The notes below the pieces were generated by a model. The model searched no databases and was not told the DNA's origin. It was given only the letters and a program-made list of their open reading frames with translations. DNA of 64,000 nucleotides from Streptococcus shenyangsis (GTDB lineage Bacteria > Bacillota > Bacilli > Lactobacillales > Streptococcaceae): NCBI RefSeq assembly GCF_006385785.1, contig NZ_VFSH01000001.1:247999-311998 (forward strand), given 5' to 3'. Within the stretch, counting starts at the first letter, position 1; every line of letters begins with the position of its first letter. This document shows positions 16,639-26,427 of the stretch, piece after piece. Position numbers and translations under genes: made by a program.

Positions 16639-17565
16639 ATGTCTATTTATAACAACATTACTGAACTAATCGGACAAACACCGATTGTTAAACTCAACAA
16701 CATTGTGCCAGAAGGTGCTGCGGACGTCTATGTCAAGCTTGAAGCATTTAACCCTGGTTCATCGGTAAAAGACCGTATTGCCCTTAGCATGATTGAAAAA
16801 GCTGAACAAGATGGTATTCTGAAACCTGGTTCTACTATTGTTGAAGCAACGAGTGGAAACACTGGTATTGGACTTTCATGGGTAGGTGCTGCTAAAGGGT
16901 ATAAAGTTGTCATCGTTATGCCTGAAACTATGAGTGTAGAACGCCGTAAGATTATCCAAGCCTATGGCGCTGAACTCGTCCTTACGCCTGGTAGCGAAGG
17001 AATGAAGGGTGCTATTGCCAAGGCTCAAGAAATCGCTGCTGAACGTGATGGTTTCCTTCCTCTTCAATTCGACAATCCAGCAAATCCAGAAGTACACGAA
17101 AGAACAACAGGAGCTGAGATACTAGCTGCTTTCGATAAAGATGGATTAGATGCCTTTGTTGCTGGAGTTGGTACCGGTGGAACGATTTCTGGTGTTTCTC
17201 ATGCACTCAAATCAGCAAATCCAGGTATTCAAGTTTATGCAGTAGAAGCAGATGAATCTGCTATTCTATCTGGTGAAAAACCTGGTCCTCACAAAATTCA
17301 AGGTATCTCAGCTGGATTTATTCCTGATACACTTGATACAAATGCCTATGATGGTATCGTTCGTGTAACGTCAGACAATGCTCTGGCACTTGGCCGTGAG
17401 ATTGGCGGAAAAGAAGGATTCCTTGTTGGTATTTCTTCAGCTGCAGCTATCTACGGAGCAATTGAAGTTGCTAAAAAATTAGGTACAGGTAAGAAGGTCC
17501 TTGCTCTAGCACCAGATAACGGTGAACGTTATCTCTCCACAGCACTCTATGAATTTGAAGTGTAG
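16639..17565 (+). CDS. cysK: Cysteine synthase A
   Basis: 308 residues of the PLP-dependent O-acetylserine sulfhydrylase family. PLP lysine in [11 protein letters not shown], substrate loop [13 protein letters not shown], phosphate-binding [11 protein letters not shown] and C-terminal GISSAAA. It makes cysteine from O-acetylserine and sulfide. It is monocistronic, with its own promoter and a terminator immediately downstream. Confidence 0.95.
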   Translation: MSIYNNITELIGQTPIVKLNNIVPEGAADVYVKLEAFNPGSSVKDRIALSMIEKAEQDGILKPGSTIVEATSGNTGIGLSWVGAAKGYKVVIVMPETMSVERRKIIQAYGAELVLTPGSEGMKGAIAKAQEIAAERDGFLPLQFDNPANPEVHERTTGAEILAAFDKDGLDAFVAGVGTGGTISGVSHALKSANPGIQVYAVEADESAILSGEKPGPHKIQGISAGFIPDTLDTNAYDGIVRVTSDNALALGREIGGKEGFLVGISSAAAIYGAIEVAKKLGTGKKVLALAPDNGERYLSTALYEFEV

Positions 17566-17581
17566 TCTCCTAAATACATTT

Positions 17582-17607
17582 AGCCCTTATTATAGGGCTT
17601 TTTATTT
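17582..17607 (+). terminator. Terminator of cysK
   Basis: AGCCCT paired with AGGGCT around TATTAT, followed by TTTTTATTT, 16 bases after the stop codon. Confidence 0.85.
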
Positions 17608-17712
17608 ATACTCAATAAAAATCAAAGAGCAAACTAGGAAACCAGCCGCAGGCTGTACTTGAGTACGACAAGGCGACGTTGACGTGGTTTGAAGAGATTT
17701 TCGAAGAGTATT
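17608..17712. repeat. BOX element (boxA-boxC type, no boxB)
   Basis: About 105 bases starting ATACTC and ending GAGTAT (terminal inverted arms). The core AAGGCGACGTTGACG closely matches the BOXA1R sequence used for BOX-PCR, and CAGCCGCAGGCTG forms an internal palindrome. BOX repeats are dispersed in S. pneumoniae and relatives, are probably mobilised in trans, and can change expression of flanking genes. This copy sits between convergent cysK and tsf. Confidence 0.92.
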
Positions 17713-17758
17713 ATACCTTGAAAATAGAAAACTCTCCCTATAAGAATCTACTGCATAA

Positions 17759-17785
17759 TAAAAAGGAAGCAAATTTACTTCCTTT
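17759..17785 (-). terminator. Terminator of tsf
   Basis: Minus-strand AAGGAAG/CTTCCTT stem around TAAATTTG, followed by TTTATT. Confidence 0.75.
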
Positions 17786-17791
17786 CTATAA

Positions 17792-18832
17792 TTAGTTATT
17801 CAAGGCTGCTGCCATTGTAGCTGCAACTTCTGCTTCAAAGTCGTTTGCAGCTTTTTCGATACCTTCACCAACTTCAAAGCGAGCGAACTCAACTACTGAA
17901 GCGTTAACTGATTCAAGGTAAGCTTCAACTGTCTTGCTGTCATCCATGATGTAAACTTGTGCAAGAAGTGTGTAAGCTTGGTCAACTTTAGTGTTGTCAA
18001 GCATGAAGCGATCCATTTTACCTGGGATGATTTTATCCCAGATTTTTTCTGGTTTACCTTCTGCAGCCAATTCAGCTTTGATAGCTTCTTCAGCTTGAGC
18101 GATTACTTCATCAGTCAATTGAGCTTTAGATCCGTATGCCAAGTGTGGAAGAGCTGGTTTACCAACCATAGCACGGCTTTCATTATCTTGGTCGATAACG
18201 TGGTTCAATTGTGCCAACTCATCTTTAACAAATTGCTCATCCAATTCTTTGTATGAAAGAACTGTTGGTTTCATAGCAGCGATGTGCATTGAAATTTGTT
18301 TAGCAAGTGCTTCGTCTCCACCCTCGATTACAGAGATAACACCGATACGTCCACCGTTGTGTTGGTATGCTCCGAAGTGTTGTGCATCTGTTTTTTCAAT
18401 CAAAGCAAAGCGACGGAATGAGATTTTTTCTCCGATAGTCGCTGTTGCAGACACATAAGCTGCTTCAAGAGTTTCACCTGAAGGCATTGTCAAAGCAAGA
18501 GCTTCTTCGTTGTTAGCTGGTTTTCCTTCAGCGATTACTTTAGCTGTAGCATTTACCAACTCAACAAATTGAGCGTTTTTCGCAACGAAGTCAGTTTCAG
18601 CATTTACTTCAACAACTGCTGCAACGTTACCGTCAACATAAACACCAGTCAAACCTTCTGCAGCAACACGGTCAGCTTTCTTAGCTGCTTTTGCCATACC
18701 TTTTTCGCGAAGCAATTCAATCGCTTTTTCGATATCGCCTTCCACTTCAACCAATGCTTTTTTAGCGTCCATAACACCAGCACCAGATTTTTCACGCAAC
18801 TCTTTAACAAGTTTAGCTGTAATTTCTGCCAT
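17792..18832 (-). CDS. tsf: Elongation factor Ts
   Basis: 346 residues. N-terminal UBA-like domain ([24 protein letters not shown]) and the EF-Tu nucleotide-exchange core with TDFVAKN motif ([13 protein letters not shown]). It recycles EF-Tu-GDP. It follows rpsB, separated by a strong hairpin that can reduce read-through. Confidence 0.97.
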   Translation of the reverse strand: MAEITAKLVKELREKSGAGVMDAKKALVEVEGDIEKAIELLREKGMAKAAKKADRVAAEGLTGVYVDGNVAAVVEVNAETDFVAKNAQFVELVNATAKVIAEGKPANNEEALALTMPSGETLEAAYVSATATIGEKISFRRFALIEKTDAQHFGAYQHNGGRIGVISVIEGGDEALAKQISMHIAAMKPTVLSYKELDEQFVKDELAQLNHVIDQDNESRAMVGKPALPHLAYGSKAQLTDEVIAQAEEAIKAELAAEGKPEKIWDKIIPGKMDRFMLDNTKVDQAYTLLAQVYIMDDSKTVEAYLESVNASVVEFARFEVGEGIEKAANDFEAEVAATMAAALNN

Positions 18833-18848
18833 TTTGATTCTCCTATAT

Positions 18849-18888
18849 TTTTTAAAAATAGGAGAGCCGGGCTAAGCCCCGCCCTCCT
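18849..18888 (-). terminator. Hairpin attenuator between rpsB and tsf
   Basis: A GC-rich minus-strand stem (AGGAGGGCGGGGC with GCCCGGCTCTCCT, 12 of 13 pairs counting a G-U) around TTA or TAA, followed by TTTTT. It ends just before the tsf ribosome site, so tsf is expressed by read-through of this intrinsic terminator. Confidence 0.8.
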
Positions 18889-18911
18889 AGGTAATTACTA
18901 TTTATTATGAA

Positions 18912-19694
18912 TTAAGCGTTGTCGCCTTCTACAACTTCAACGATTTCTTCGATTGAGTCCGCTTGAGCTTCTGAAGATGCAAATTCTGCTTCAACTGCTG
19001 CAACAGCATCTTCACCTTGGCGACCTTCAATGATAGCGTCTGCCAATTTAGCTGTAATCAACTTAACTGCGCGGATAGCGTCATCGTTAGCTGGGATGAT
19101 TACATCGATATCATCTGGATCAGTGTTTGTATCAACCATCGCTACAACTGGGATACCCAATTTTTTAGCTTCTTTAACAGCGATTTGCTCTTTATGTGGG
19201 TCAACTACGTACATTACATCTGGGATACGAGGCATATCTTCGATACCTCCCAAGAATTTTTCAAGACGTGCACGTTGTTTGTTAAGAAGTGCAACTTCTT
19301 TCTTAGGAAGAACTTCGAAAGTTCCATCTTCTTCCATACGTTTGATTTCTTTCAAACGAGCGATACGTTTTTGGATTGTTCCCCAGTTTGTAAGAGTTCC
19401 ACCCAACCAACGGTGGTTGATGAAGTATTGACCTGAACGTACTGCTTCTTCAGCAACCGCATCAGCTGCTTGTTTCTTAGTACCAACGAACAATACAACT
19501 GCATCGTTAGCTGCTGCATCACGCATGAAGTCGTATGCTTGGTCAGCGTATTTTACAGTTTGTTGCAAGTCGATAACGTGGATTCCGTTACGCTCAGTAA
19601 AGATGTACTTAGCCATCTTAGGGTTCCAGCGACGAGTTTGGTGACCAAAGTGTACACCAGCCTCAAGAAGTTGTTTCATTGAAATTACTGCCAT
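18912..19694 (-). CDS. rpsB: 30S ribosomal protein S2
   Basis: 260 residues from the ATG at 19694 ([25 protein letters not shown]), which follows AAAAGGAG; the longer in-frame reading to 19778 runs through the leader. Signature regions [25 protein letters not shown] and [12 protein letters not shown] are intact. An acidic C-terminal tail ([10 protein letters not shown]...VVEGDNA) is typical of streptococcal S2. Confidence 0.97.
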   Translation of the reverse strand: MAVISMKQLLEAGVHFGHQTRRWNPKMAKYIFTERNGIHVIDLQQTVKYADQAYDFMRDAAANDAVVLFVGTKKQAADAVAEEAVRSGQYFINHRWLGGTLTNWGTIQKRIARLKEIKRMEEDGTFEVLPKKEVALLNKQRARLEKFLGGIEDMPRIPDVMYVVDPHKEQIAVKEAKKLGIPVVAMVDTNTDPDDIDVIIPANDDAIRAVKLITAKLADAIIEGRQGEDAVAAVEAEFASSEAQADSIEEIVEVVEGDNA

Positions 19695-19839
19695 GAGTAT
19701 TTCTCCTTTTTGTTTTTTTCCTCTTCTTGACTTCAACTCGCAAAACGACCCAAGGGCAACTGTTTCACAATTCATCAAGAATGAGTATTATCGTTCACAC
19801 GACAATTTTCATTTTACCATACTTTTTCAATATTTTCAA
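19695..19839 (-). promoter_or_regulatory. rpsB promoter and structured leader
   Basis: Minus-strand TTGAAA (19834-19839), 17-base spacer, TAAAAT (19811-19816) predicts a leader of about 110 nt. Within it, TTCTTGA and TCAAGAA (19775-19781 with 19724-19730) can form a closing stem around a CCC-TT-GGG hairpin just upstream of the ribosome site. Autoregulation by S2 binding is a reasonable inference. Confidence 0.45.
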
Positions 19840-19875
19840 GTTTTTTAAGAATTTTTTATAGAGACTATCGACACT

Positions 19876-19905
19876 AAAAAAGAGACTCTATTAAGTCTCC
19901 TTTTC
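19876..19905 (-). terminator. Terminator of pcsB
   Basis: Minus-strand GGAGACT/AGTCTC stem around TAATAG followed by TTTTTT, 3 bases beyond the pcsB stop. Confidence 0.8.
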
Positions 19906-19908
19906 TAA

Positions 19909-21096
19909 TTAATCTGCATAAATATATGTTACAAAACCTGATGACGTAGTTGTCGGATTGAACCACCCACGATGATTTCCAAGCGTGCGATTACCAGCAT
20001 AATTTGATTCTGACACTTGGATACGTGTTGTTGATTCTACAGCAGTGACTACCGCTACATGTCCATATCCACCATCATTCCAACATGCAATTGCACCAAC
20101 TTGAGGTGTTGAACCTGTACGGAATCCTGCAGCAGCTGCACTTGTAGCCCACTGTGCTCCATTACCCCAATAGTCTCCAGCCCAAGGTGCTAATGTTTTA
20201 ACTCCCCACGTACATTCTCCAATTGGATAAGTTGAAGCATTTGTACTGTATGTTGGGCGTTGTTTGACTGCCACAGGAGTATATGTTGTTGATTCCGAAG
20301 AAGCTACAGCTTGAACCTGTGCTGCAAAAGTCGTATTTCCAGAAGCAACAACTGTTTGTTGTTGACTTACTTGTTTTGCCTTATAAGCTGCTTCTGCCTC
20401 TGCTGCTGCTTTTGCTGCCGCTTCTGCTTCTGCTTTTTTCTCTAGCAAACTCGCTTTTTCATCTTCTGCTGTAGCTTTTTCAGCAGCAAGATTTAATTCT
20501 GCAGCCTTCAACTCAGCTTGTTTCGTTGTTAGAGCTTGTGCATCATCAGACAATTTCTGTTGATTTGCAATTACTGTATTAATTGCGTCATTGTTTGCCA
20601 CTTGCTTCTCAGAAATTGATTTTTTATCTGCTTTTTGTTGTTCCAACATTTTGTTGTTAGCAGATACGATTTCATTCATTGCTGCTACACGTGAAATAGC
20701 TTCTGTAATTGATTTTGAGTTTACAATCGTATTGATGTAGCTAGTTGCAGCTCCATTTGTTTGAGCACTACGAGCTTGTTTTTCCAAAGAATCATTACGA
20801 GATACAATATTTTTAGAAAGTTCTGTAATCTCACTCTCAAGTTTTTTGGATTCTGCTTGTAATCTATCATTTTCAGCTTGCAAGTTAGATTGCTCAGCTT
20901 GAATAGCTGATACTTGCTCCTGAATTTGGTCAACTTGTTTTTGGGCTTCTTGTTGTTGTGCTGTTAAGGTACTAATTTTATTATCTTGAGCAGCAATTTT
21001 GTCATCAGTAGTTTCTGCATGCGCAGTTGTTAAAACAGCTACTTGAGAAACCATTACTGTACTTAATAAAAGTGACGCTAAGATTTTTTTCTTCAT
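19909..21096 (-). CDS. pcsB: Cell-wall hydrolase PcsB (divisome-associated)
   Basis: 395 residues. Signal peptide (to about residue 27, AHAETT), a long Gln/Glu/Lys-rich coiled coil (about 30-240), an Ala-rich linker and a C-terminal CHAP domain with catalytic Cys ([11 protein letters not shown]) and His (GYGHVAVVT). Essential or near-essential in pneumococcus, where FtsEX activates it to split septal peptidoglycan. A WalR-type box lies upstream. Confidence 0.96.
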   Translation of the reverse strand: MKKKILASLLLSTVMVSQVAVLTTAHAETTDDKIAAQDNKISTLTAQQQEAQKQVDQIQEQVSAIQAEQSNLQAENDRLQAESKKLESEITELSKNIVSRNDSLEKQARSAQTNGAATSYINTIVNSKSITEAISRVAAMNEIVSANNKMLEQQKADKKSISEKQVANNDAINTVIANQQKLSDDAQALTTKQAELKAAELNLAAEKATAEDEKASLLEKKAEAEAAAKAAAEAEAAYKAKQVSQQQTVVASGNTTFAAQVQAVASSESTTYTPVAVKQRPTYSTNASTYPIGECTWGVKTLAPWAGDYWGNGAQWATSAAAAGFRTGSTPQVGAIACWNDGGYGHVAVVTAVESTTRIQVSESNYAGNRTLGNHRGWFNPTTTSSGFVTYIYAD

Positions 21097-21131
21097 ATTA
21101 CGTAGATACTCCTTCTTTTAAAGACAATACT

Positions 21132-21175
21132 AGTATACCAAAAAAAGGCCTAATGAATATTACGCCTTTGTTACA
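21132..21175 (-). promoter_or_regulatory. WalR (VicR) box and -10 of pcsB
   Basis: Minus strand TGTAAC-AAAGG-CGTAAT (21159-21175) fits the WalR consensus TGTNAN-N5-TGTNAN with one change; TATACT (21132-21137) is the -10. This agrees with known VicRK control of pcsB. Confidence 0.75.
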
Positions 21176-21189
21176 TTTTTGTTTCTTTC

Positions 21190-21684
21190 TCATAGATAAT
21201 ATTTTTCAAAAATAAACTGAAAAATAAGCATCCACACAAGATTTAAAATCATGGATGGTACTAGGCTATAAACGATAAAAATCGGCAGACTATCTACAGT
21301 TAAACCTACCACTAATGCAAAAAGATAAGCTCCCATATCAAATAGAAAACTCATAACAATCATAGCTAAGATTCTTGTCCAGCGATTCAACAAAATAACA
21401 CTATTCAATTTATGAAGAAAGGCTCCTAATAAGATAAATAAGAGAGTTGCAATCCCTATTAGATGGAAAAAGTAAACATCGTAAACCAAGCCTATCACAA
21501 AACAATAAACTAGGTAGAAATACTCTGATACTTCTATCGTCTCAAATAAGAGAAATAGAAAAAGAAAATGACTAGCCAAATGTACATGGGGAAAAAATGA
21601 GCCCAGAAGCTGGCTAACATGGGCGTCAATTAGAACAAAGAAAGGAAGCAATACAAATACTCCAACCCGCTTCAACTGTCTCAT
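21190..21684 (-). CDS. mreD: Rod shape-determining protein MreD
   Basis: 164 residues, strongly hydrophobic with about five or six membrane helices (FVLLPFFVLIDAHVSQLLGSFFP at the start). In ovococci MreCD help position peripheral peptidoglycan synthesis. Its ATG and the mreC stop share one base, so they are coupled. Confidence 0.88.
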   Translation of the reverse strand: MRQLKRVGVFVLLPFFVLIDAHVSQLLGSFFPHVHLASHFLFLFLLFETIEVSEYFYLVYCFVIGLVYDVYFFHLIGIATLLFILLGAFLHKLNSVILLNRWTRILAMIVMSFLFDMGAYLFALVVGLTVDSLPIFIVYSLVPSMILNLVWMLIFQFIFEKYYL

Positions 21685-22502
21685 TATGAATTCCCCACTA
21701 ATTCTATCACATCCACATTATGAGTATCTGCACTCAATTTAACAGTTACTTCTCGTGTCAAATAGTCTGTACTATGCGTTGTGGTAACTACTTCACCAAC
21801 AGGAATATCCGCAACATTAAAGTTTCCTAATCCACCCGTTGTCACTTTATCGCCTGTACTAATATCGCTATTACTATTTAATTGACTAATTTTAAGAACT
21901 TCATTTTCCTTGTCATAGCCAACAATAATTCCATAAATTGTGGTAGTGCCGTGTTGAATTTTAACAGAAATCTTATCAGCATTTTCCGTATTTGTCAGAA
22001 GGTTGACTCTAGTAGAGTTGTCCTCTACTTTTGAAACACTCCCAATCAAGCCACCATTTGCAATAGCTAACATGTTCTCAGAAGCACCTTTTGATTTACC
22101 TGCATCTAAGGTCAATTCCTGCTGCCAAGATACTGGAGATCGCATAATAACATCTGCTACCAAAGTCTTTGTAGCTTGCAACTTGGACTTCATATCAAGC
22201 AATTTGCGCAGTTGTTCATTTTCCGTCTTTAAACTTTCCGCCTCATTTGATTTAACTTCTAATTGGTAAATCTGTTTCTTCAAACTTTCATTTTCATTAT
22301 ATGTTCGTGTCAAATGAGACAAATCTGATTTAACAGAATCAAACCACCGAAAAGGTTTTTGCACAACCCTATCAACCAATGAGATTCCATCTCCTAATTT
22401 TGTCACAATTGTACTTGAATAAGTCGTCGCTAAGAGAGCTGACACAAGCAGAACAGTGACAAAAACAATAATGACATATTTTGATTTTTTAAAACGGTTC
22501 AT
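21684..22502 (-). CDS. mreC: Cell-shape protein MreC
   Basis: 272 residues. One N-terminal membrane anchor (KYVIIVFVTVLLVSALLATTY), a coiled coil (about 65-110, ESLKKQIYQLEVKSNEAESL) and the beta-barrel MreC domain outside the membrane. Works with MreD, RodA/PBP2b and RodZ in peripheral wall elongation. First gene of mreCD, downstream of the ecf genes. Confidence 0.93.
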   Translation of the reverse strand: MNRFKKSKYVIIVFVTVLLVSALLATTYSSTIVTKLGDGISLVDRVVQKPFRWFDSVKSDLSHLTRTYNENESLKKQIYQLEVKSNEAESLKTENEQLRKLLDMKSKLQATKTLVADVIMRSPVSWQQELTLDAGKSKGASENMLAIANGGLIGSVSKVEDNSTRVNLLTNTENADKISVKIQHGTTTIYGIIVGYDKENEVLKISQLNSNSDISTGDKVTTGGLGNFNVADIPVGEVVTTTHSTDYLTREVTVKLSADTHNVDVIELVGNS

Positions 22503-22561
22503 ATCCCTACCTTTATATCAAAAACTGTTACAGTAACTTTTAATCAATTCTTTAAATGCTA

Positions 22562-23356
22562 CTAAGATTTTAAGAAAAATAAGCAACAACCAAGTACGAG
22601 AATAACAAGAATTGCTAGCGTATCCTTTCGGGTCCATTTCAATTGTCTGTATTGACTTCTGCCTTTTCCCCCCTGATAACCACGCGCTTCCATGGCGATA
22701 GCCAAGGAATCTGCACGTTTTAAACTTGTCGCAAAAAGAGGAATCAAAATAGGAATCATCGCCTTTACTTTTTGAACAATACTTCCTTCTCCAAAATCCA
22801 CTCCACGCGCTTTCTGTGCATTCATAATACGCGTCGTATCATCCATCAATGTTGGCACAAAACGTAGACTCATGGACAGCATCAATCCAATTTCATGAAC
22901 TGGAACTTTCACACGCTTTAAAGGCGCTAACAAAGCTTCAACAGCTGAGGCCAGACTTAAGGGCATTGTTGTTAAGGTTAACAAAGTTGAAAAGAAAATA
23001 ATCAATACAAAGCGACAAAAAATAATTCCAGCTTGTTGCAAAGCATAATCCGTGATTCTCACAAACGAAAACTCAAATAAAACATTCCCATTAGAAATGA
23101 AAAATAGTTGAAAGATAGTTGTGAAGGCGATCAAGAAAAACATAGACTTCAAACCCTGAATAAAAAATGAGAGAGATACTCCTGACAAGGCAATAAAGAC
23201 CCCTGTCGCTATAAAAAGAATCAGATTCGTTAAGGGATTATTAGCCCAAAACACAATCAAAATCAGTAGCATCATAGCAAGTAATTTGCTGCGTGGATCC
23301 AATCGGTGAACAATTGAATCCCCTGGGATATAACGTCCCAAAATCATACTATCCAT
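22562..23356 (-). CDS. ecfT: ECF transporter transmembrane protein EcfT
   Basis: 264 residues, about five membrane helices and the cytoplasmic coupling motifs with ARG signatures ([12 protein letters not shown] and [12 protein letters not shown]) that touch the ATPases. It is shared by several vitamin-specific S components encoded elsewhere. Overlaps ecfA2 by 8 bases. Confidence 0.93.
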   Translation of the reverse strand: MDSMILGRYIPGDSIVHRLDPRSKLLAMMLLILIVFWANNPLTNLILFIATGVFIALSGVSLSFFIQGLKSMFFLIAFTTIFQLFFISNGNVLFEFSFVRITDYALQQAGIIFCRFVLIIFFSTLLTLTTMPLSLASAVEALLAPLKRVKVPVHEIGLMLSMSLRFVPTLMDDTTRIMNAQKARGVDFGEGSIVQKVKAMIPILIPLFATSLKRADSLAIAMEARGYQGGKGRSQYRQLKWTRKDTLAILVILVLGCCLFFLKS

Positions 23357-24188
23357 TTAGCGACTCCTTGAATTCCTCTATCTTAATCGGTAATCGTTTA
23401 AATGACACACCTCTGTCCGCCAATCGTTTACAAAAGGCTGTAATTTTAGGTACTCCCAACTGCACTTCTTCCATAAAGACAACATCTTGAAAGACATCAC
23501 TCGGTTTCCCACCCTTCACTAAACGTCCCTTTTCCATCACATAGACTTGATTCGCATATTCAGCAACATCATCCATCAAATGCGTCACCAAGACGATAGT
23601 CATCCCTGACTGGTGGAGTTTTTTGAATAAATTCATCAACTCTTTTCTCCCCAGAGGATCCAGGCCTGCTGTGGGTTCATCTAAGACTAATATAGCTGGC
23701 TCCATGGCAAGTATGCCTGCAATGGCCACACGTCTCATTTGCCCACCTGACAGCTCAAACGGGCTACGATTAAAAAGTGATTCATCAATTCCAACCAGAG
23801 CCAGTTTCTCACGCGCAATCTTCTTCGCATCTTCTTCAGAAACTCCAAAATTTTGCGGTCCAAAAGCAACGTCCTTCAAAACCGTTTCTTCAAAGATCTG
23901 ATTTTCAGCAAACTGAAATACCAAACCAACCTGTTTTCTAATTTGACGAATGTCTTTATTTTTAGAAGTCGAGGTGATTAAAGTATCAAAAACCCGTACA
24001 CTACCTTGACTTGGCACCAATAAACCATTTAAGAGTTGTAAAATAGTTGATTTACCGCTACCTGTGTGCCCAATTAAAGCTGTATAAGAACCATCTTCAA
24101 TCGTCAAAGAAACATCCAACAAAGCTGCTGAAGCTAAGGGAGTCCCTTCTTGATATGTAAAACTCACATTTTCTAGAGCAATTCCCAT
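23349..24188 (-). CDS. ecfA2: ECF transporter ATPase EcfA2
   Basis: 279 residues. Walker [11 protein letters not shown]-loop [13 protein letters not shown], signature [13 protein letters not shown], Walker [12 protein letters not shown] and switch VTHLMDD. It forms the heterodimeric motor with EcfA1 for energy-coupling-factor vitamin import. It overlaps ecfA1 by 16 bases. Confidence 0.94.
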   Translation of the reverse strand: MGIALENVSFTYQEGTPLASAALLDVSLTIEDGSYTALIGHTGSGKSTILQLLNGLLVPSQGSVRVFDTLITSTSKNKDIRQIRKQVGLVFQFAENQIFEETVLKDVAFGPQNFGVSEEDAKKIAREKLALVGIDESLFNRSPFELSGGQMRRVAIAGILAMEPAILVLDEPTAGLDPLGRKELMNLFKKLHQSGMTIVLVTHLMDDVAEYANQVYVMEKGRLVKGGKPSDVFQDVVFMEEVQLGVPKITAFCKRLADRGVSFKRLPIKIEEFKESLNG

Positions 24189-25000
24189 AGCTTATCCTCT
24201 AGTTCACTTTCTGTCAAATAATTTTCAGGTAAATCATAGCCATTCTGGCTCAAAGAATGTTTTAATTGATTGGCAAAAGGATCGTCTAATCCAATTTGAT
24301 CTAAATCATTTCGAGAGAAAAGTTCTCTTGGACTGCTGGTTGACTCAATTTCCCCTTTTTTCATGACCAATACACGATCACTCATGGCGACTTCTTCCAA
24401 ATCATGGGTAATGGAAATGACCGTCATATCATAGTCTTTTCGAATTCCTTTTACTGTCTCAATCAGTTCTCTACGCCCCTCAGGATCCAACATACTCGTT
24501 GCTTCATCTAGGATTAAAATAGCTGGTCTAAGGGCTACAACGCCTGCAATAGCCACACGTTGCTTTTGACCACCTGACAGACGTGCTGGCTCTCTCTTTT
24601 TAAAGTCCAACATGCCAACCAAATCCAGAGCTTCTTCCACTCTCTTTTTCATTTCCTGACGAGAAAGTCCCTGATTTTCCAAACCAAAAGCAACATCATC
24701 TTCAACAGTCGCTCCAACAAATTGATTGTCTGGATTTTGAAAAACCATACCGATTTTACGACGTATATTCCAAACATTTTCCTCAGTCAAACGTTGGCCA
24801 TCAATTACAATCTCTCCAGATTCTGCTTCCAATAAGCCATCAATTAATCGAACCGTCGTTGATTTACCACTACCATTATGCCCTACAATCGAAAGCCATT
24901 CCCCACGTTTCACGTGAAACGTAATATCCTTCACATCATAGTATTCTTGACTTTCCTTATAACGAAAAGAAAGATTTTTTACATCAATTATTGATTTCAT
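24173..25000 (-). CDS. ecfA1: ECF transporter ATPase EcfA1
   Basis: 275 residues. Walker [11 protein letters not shown]-loop [16 protein letters not shown], signature [13 protein letters not shown], Walker [12 protein letters not shown], switch ITHDLEE. Partner of EcfA2. Its early coding sequence contains a perfect 16-bp palindrome resembling parS, so the DNA may have a second job. It overlaps the pgsA stop by 4 bases. Confidence 0.94.
   Translation of the reverse strand: MKSIIDVKNLSFRYKESQEYYDVKDITFHVKRGEWLSIVGHNGSGKSTTVRLIDGLLEAESGEIVIDGQRLTEENVWNIRRKIGMVFQNPDNQFVGATVEDDVAFGLENQGLSRQEMKKRVEEALDLVGMLDFKKREPARLSGGQKQRVAIAGVVALRPAILILDEATSMLDPEGRRELIETVKGIRKDYDMTVISITHDLEEVAMSDRVLVMKKGEIESTSSPRELFSRNDLDQIGLDDPFANQLKHSLSQNGYDLPENYLTESELEDKLWELL
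24906..24921. other. parS-like site 1 (inside ecfA1)
   Basis: CGTTTCACGTGAAACG: perfect palindrome, 14 of 16 matches to the canonical parS TGTTTCACGTGAAACA. ParB is encoded at 45.7 kb. Confidence 0.8.
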
Positions 25001-25542
25001 TTCGAACCAAATGTCCCTTTAAATACATAGGCACTACCCTTGAAATAGTCATAGCCAGAGTAGATAGTGAAAAACAAGGCCACATAAAGTAGAACTTGGC
25101 CAATCAAAGTCCAATGTAATAGCAAGAAAATAATCGCAAACATCTGACTGAAAGTTTTAATTTTTCCAGGCATAGCTGCTGCTAAAACTGTTCCACCAGT
25201 TTCAACCAGTAACAGCCTTAAACCTGTAACAGCCAACTCACGACAGATAATCACTGTAATAATCCAAGCCGGAGCCATACCTAACTCAATCAACATAATA
25301 AAAGCCGACATAACTAGTAACTTATCCGCCATAGGATCTGCAAATTTACCAAAATTACTGACCACATTCCATTTACGAGCTAAATATCCATCTAAATAGT
25401 CTGTAATACTGGCAACAGCAAAGATAATAGCTGCCACTATATGACTCTCTATCGAATTTCCTATCGTTAAAATAAAGATAAAGATGGGAATAAAGAAAAT
25501 TCGACCTATTGTTAAGAGATTTGGAATTTGTTCTTTTTTCAT
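24997..25542 (-). CDS. pgsA: CDP-diacylglycerol-glycerol-3-phosphate 3-phosphatidyltransferase
   Basis: 181 residues, about five membrane helices with the CDP-alcohol phosphotransferase motif D-G-x2-A-R-x8-G-x3-D-x3-D (DGYLARKWNVVSNFGKFADPMADK region). It makes phosphatidylglycerol phosphate. Located between rodZ and the ecf operon with tight spacing. Confidence 0.94.
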   Translation of the reverse strand: MKKEQIPNLLTIGRIFFIPIFIFILTIGNSIESHIVAAIIFAVASITDYLDGYLARKWNVVSNFGKFADPMADKLLVMSAFIMLIELGMAPAWIITVIICRELAVTGLRLLLVETGGTVLAAAMPGKIKTFSQMFAIIFLLLHWTLIGQVLLYVALFFTIYSGYDYFKGSAYVFKGTFGSK

Positions 25543-25552
25543 TTGTTTTTCC

Positions 25553-26386
25553 TTAATTCTTAGTAAAGGTTATCGTAATTGTCCCAGTATAAGCTGTTAA
25601 TTTCGATAAATCAACAGTCTGATTATCTACTGTCAAAGCAACACCTTTTACAACACCTAAAGTAATGGTTACAGAATTTTTAGTTGAAACGGTTGTTTCC
25701 ACACTTTTATTATCCGATGATAAGGTCACTCCACCCTCAAGTTCACTTTCGGAAATACTGACCCAACTTCTAGCATCTGAAACCGATAATTGTAATTTTG
25801 CAGTTTCCTTACTTGTTTTATAAGCTATTTCTACATGATTTCCTTCACCTGATACACTTATAGCTGATTCTACACTAGAAGAACTGCTAGATGAACTACT
25901 ACTTGAAGATTGGGGAACAGAGCTAGTTGAACTTGTTGATTGAACCACACTGTAATTAGAAAGAGAAGGCCCCTCTGGTTGAGTTTGAATATAGTTCCAA
26001 ACATAATAGGTCACAAAAATTAAAATCGATAAAGCAAAAAGGATAAAATAAAATAAAGGTAAAAATGATGTTTTTTTCTTATTTTTCTTACTTGAACGTC
26101 TGCGCCCTGTCAACTCATCTTCATCAACATCTACTTCCTCATAAGTAATCATACTCCCAGAATCATAAGCATCCAAAACAATTTGGTCATCTAACTCAAC
26201 AGCCCATGCATATTTTTTCAAGAAAGAACGCGTGTAAAAAGGACTTGGAAGTTGATCGAAATCGTCTGCTTCCATTGCTTCCAACATATCTAACTGGATT
26301 TCTGTCTTTTTCTGCAATTCATCTAAACTCAATCCCTGATTGATTCTAGCTAATCGTAAAACCTCACCAATTGTTTTTTTCCTCAT
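25553..26386 (-). CDS. rodZ: RodZ-like cell-shape protein
   Basis: 277 residues. The ATG at 26386 is preferred because the Shine-Dalgarno GAAGGG runs directly into the earlier ATG at 26395. N-terminal XRE-type helix-turn-helix (IGEVLRLARINQGLSLDELQ), an acidic and basic linker, a single membrane helix (FLPLFYFILFALSILIFVTYYVW), a Ser-rich stretch and a beta-rich extracellular DUF4115 domain. It links cytoplasmic cues to peripheral wall growth. The serine repeat region may vary between strains. Confidence 0.88.
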   Translation of the reverse strand: MRKKTIGEVLRLARINQGLSLDELQKKTEIQLDMLEAMEADDFDQLPSPFYTRSFLKKYAWAVELDDQIVLDAYDSGSMITYEEVDVDEDELTGRRRSSKKNKKKTSFLPLFYFILFALSILIFVTYYVWNYIQTQPEGPSLSNYSVVQSTSSTSSVPQSSSSSSSSSSSSVESAISVSGEGNHVEIAYKTSKETAKLQLSVSDARSWVSISESELEGGVTLSSDNKSVETTVSTKNSVTITLGVVKGVALTVDNQTVDLSKLTAYTGTITITFTKN

Positions 26387-26427
26387 ACTTGTCATCCCTT
26401 CTTTCTAGTGTCTATTATGATAGGTTA

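Noticed and set aside
19017..19436. 139-residue reading frame opposite rpsB
   Set aside because: Lies fully antisense to a certain ribosomal protein gene, has no ribosome site and a composition expected of a shadow frame.
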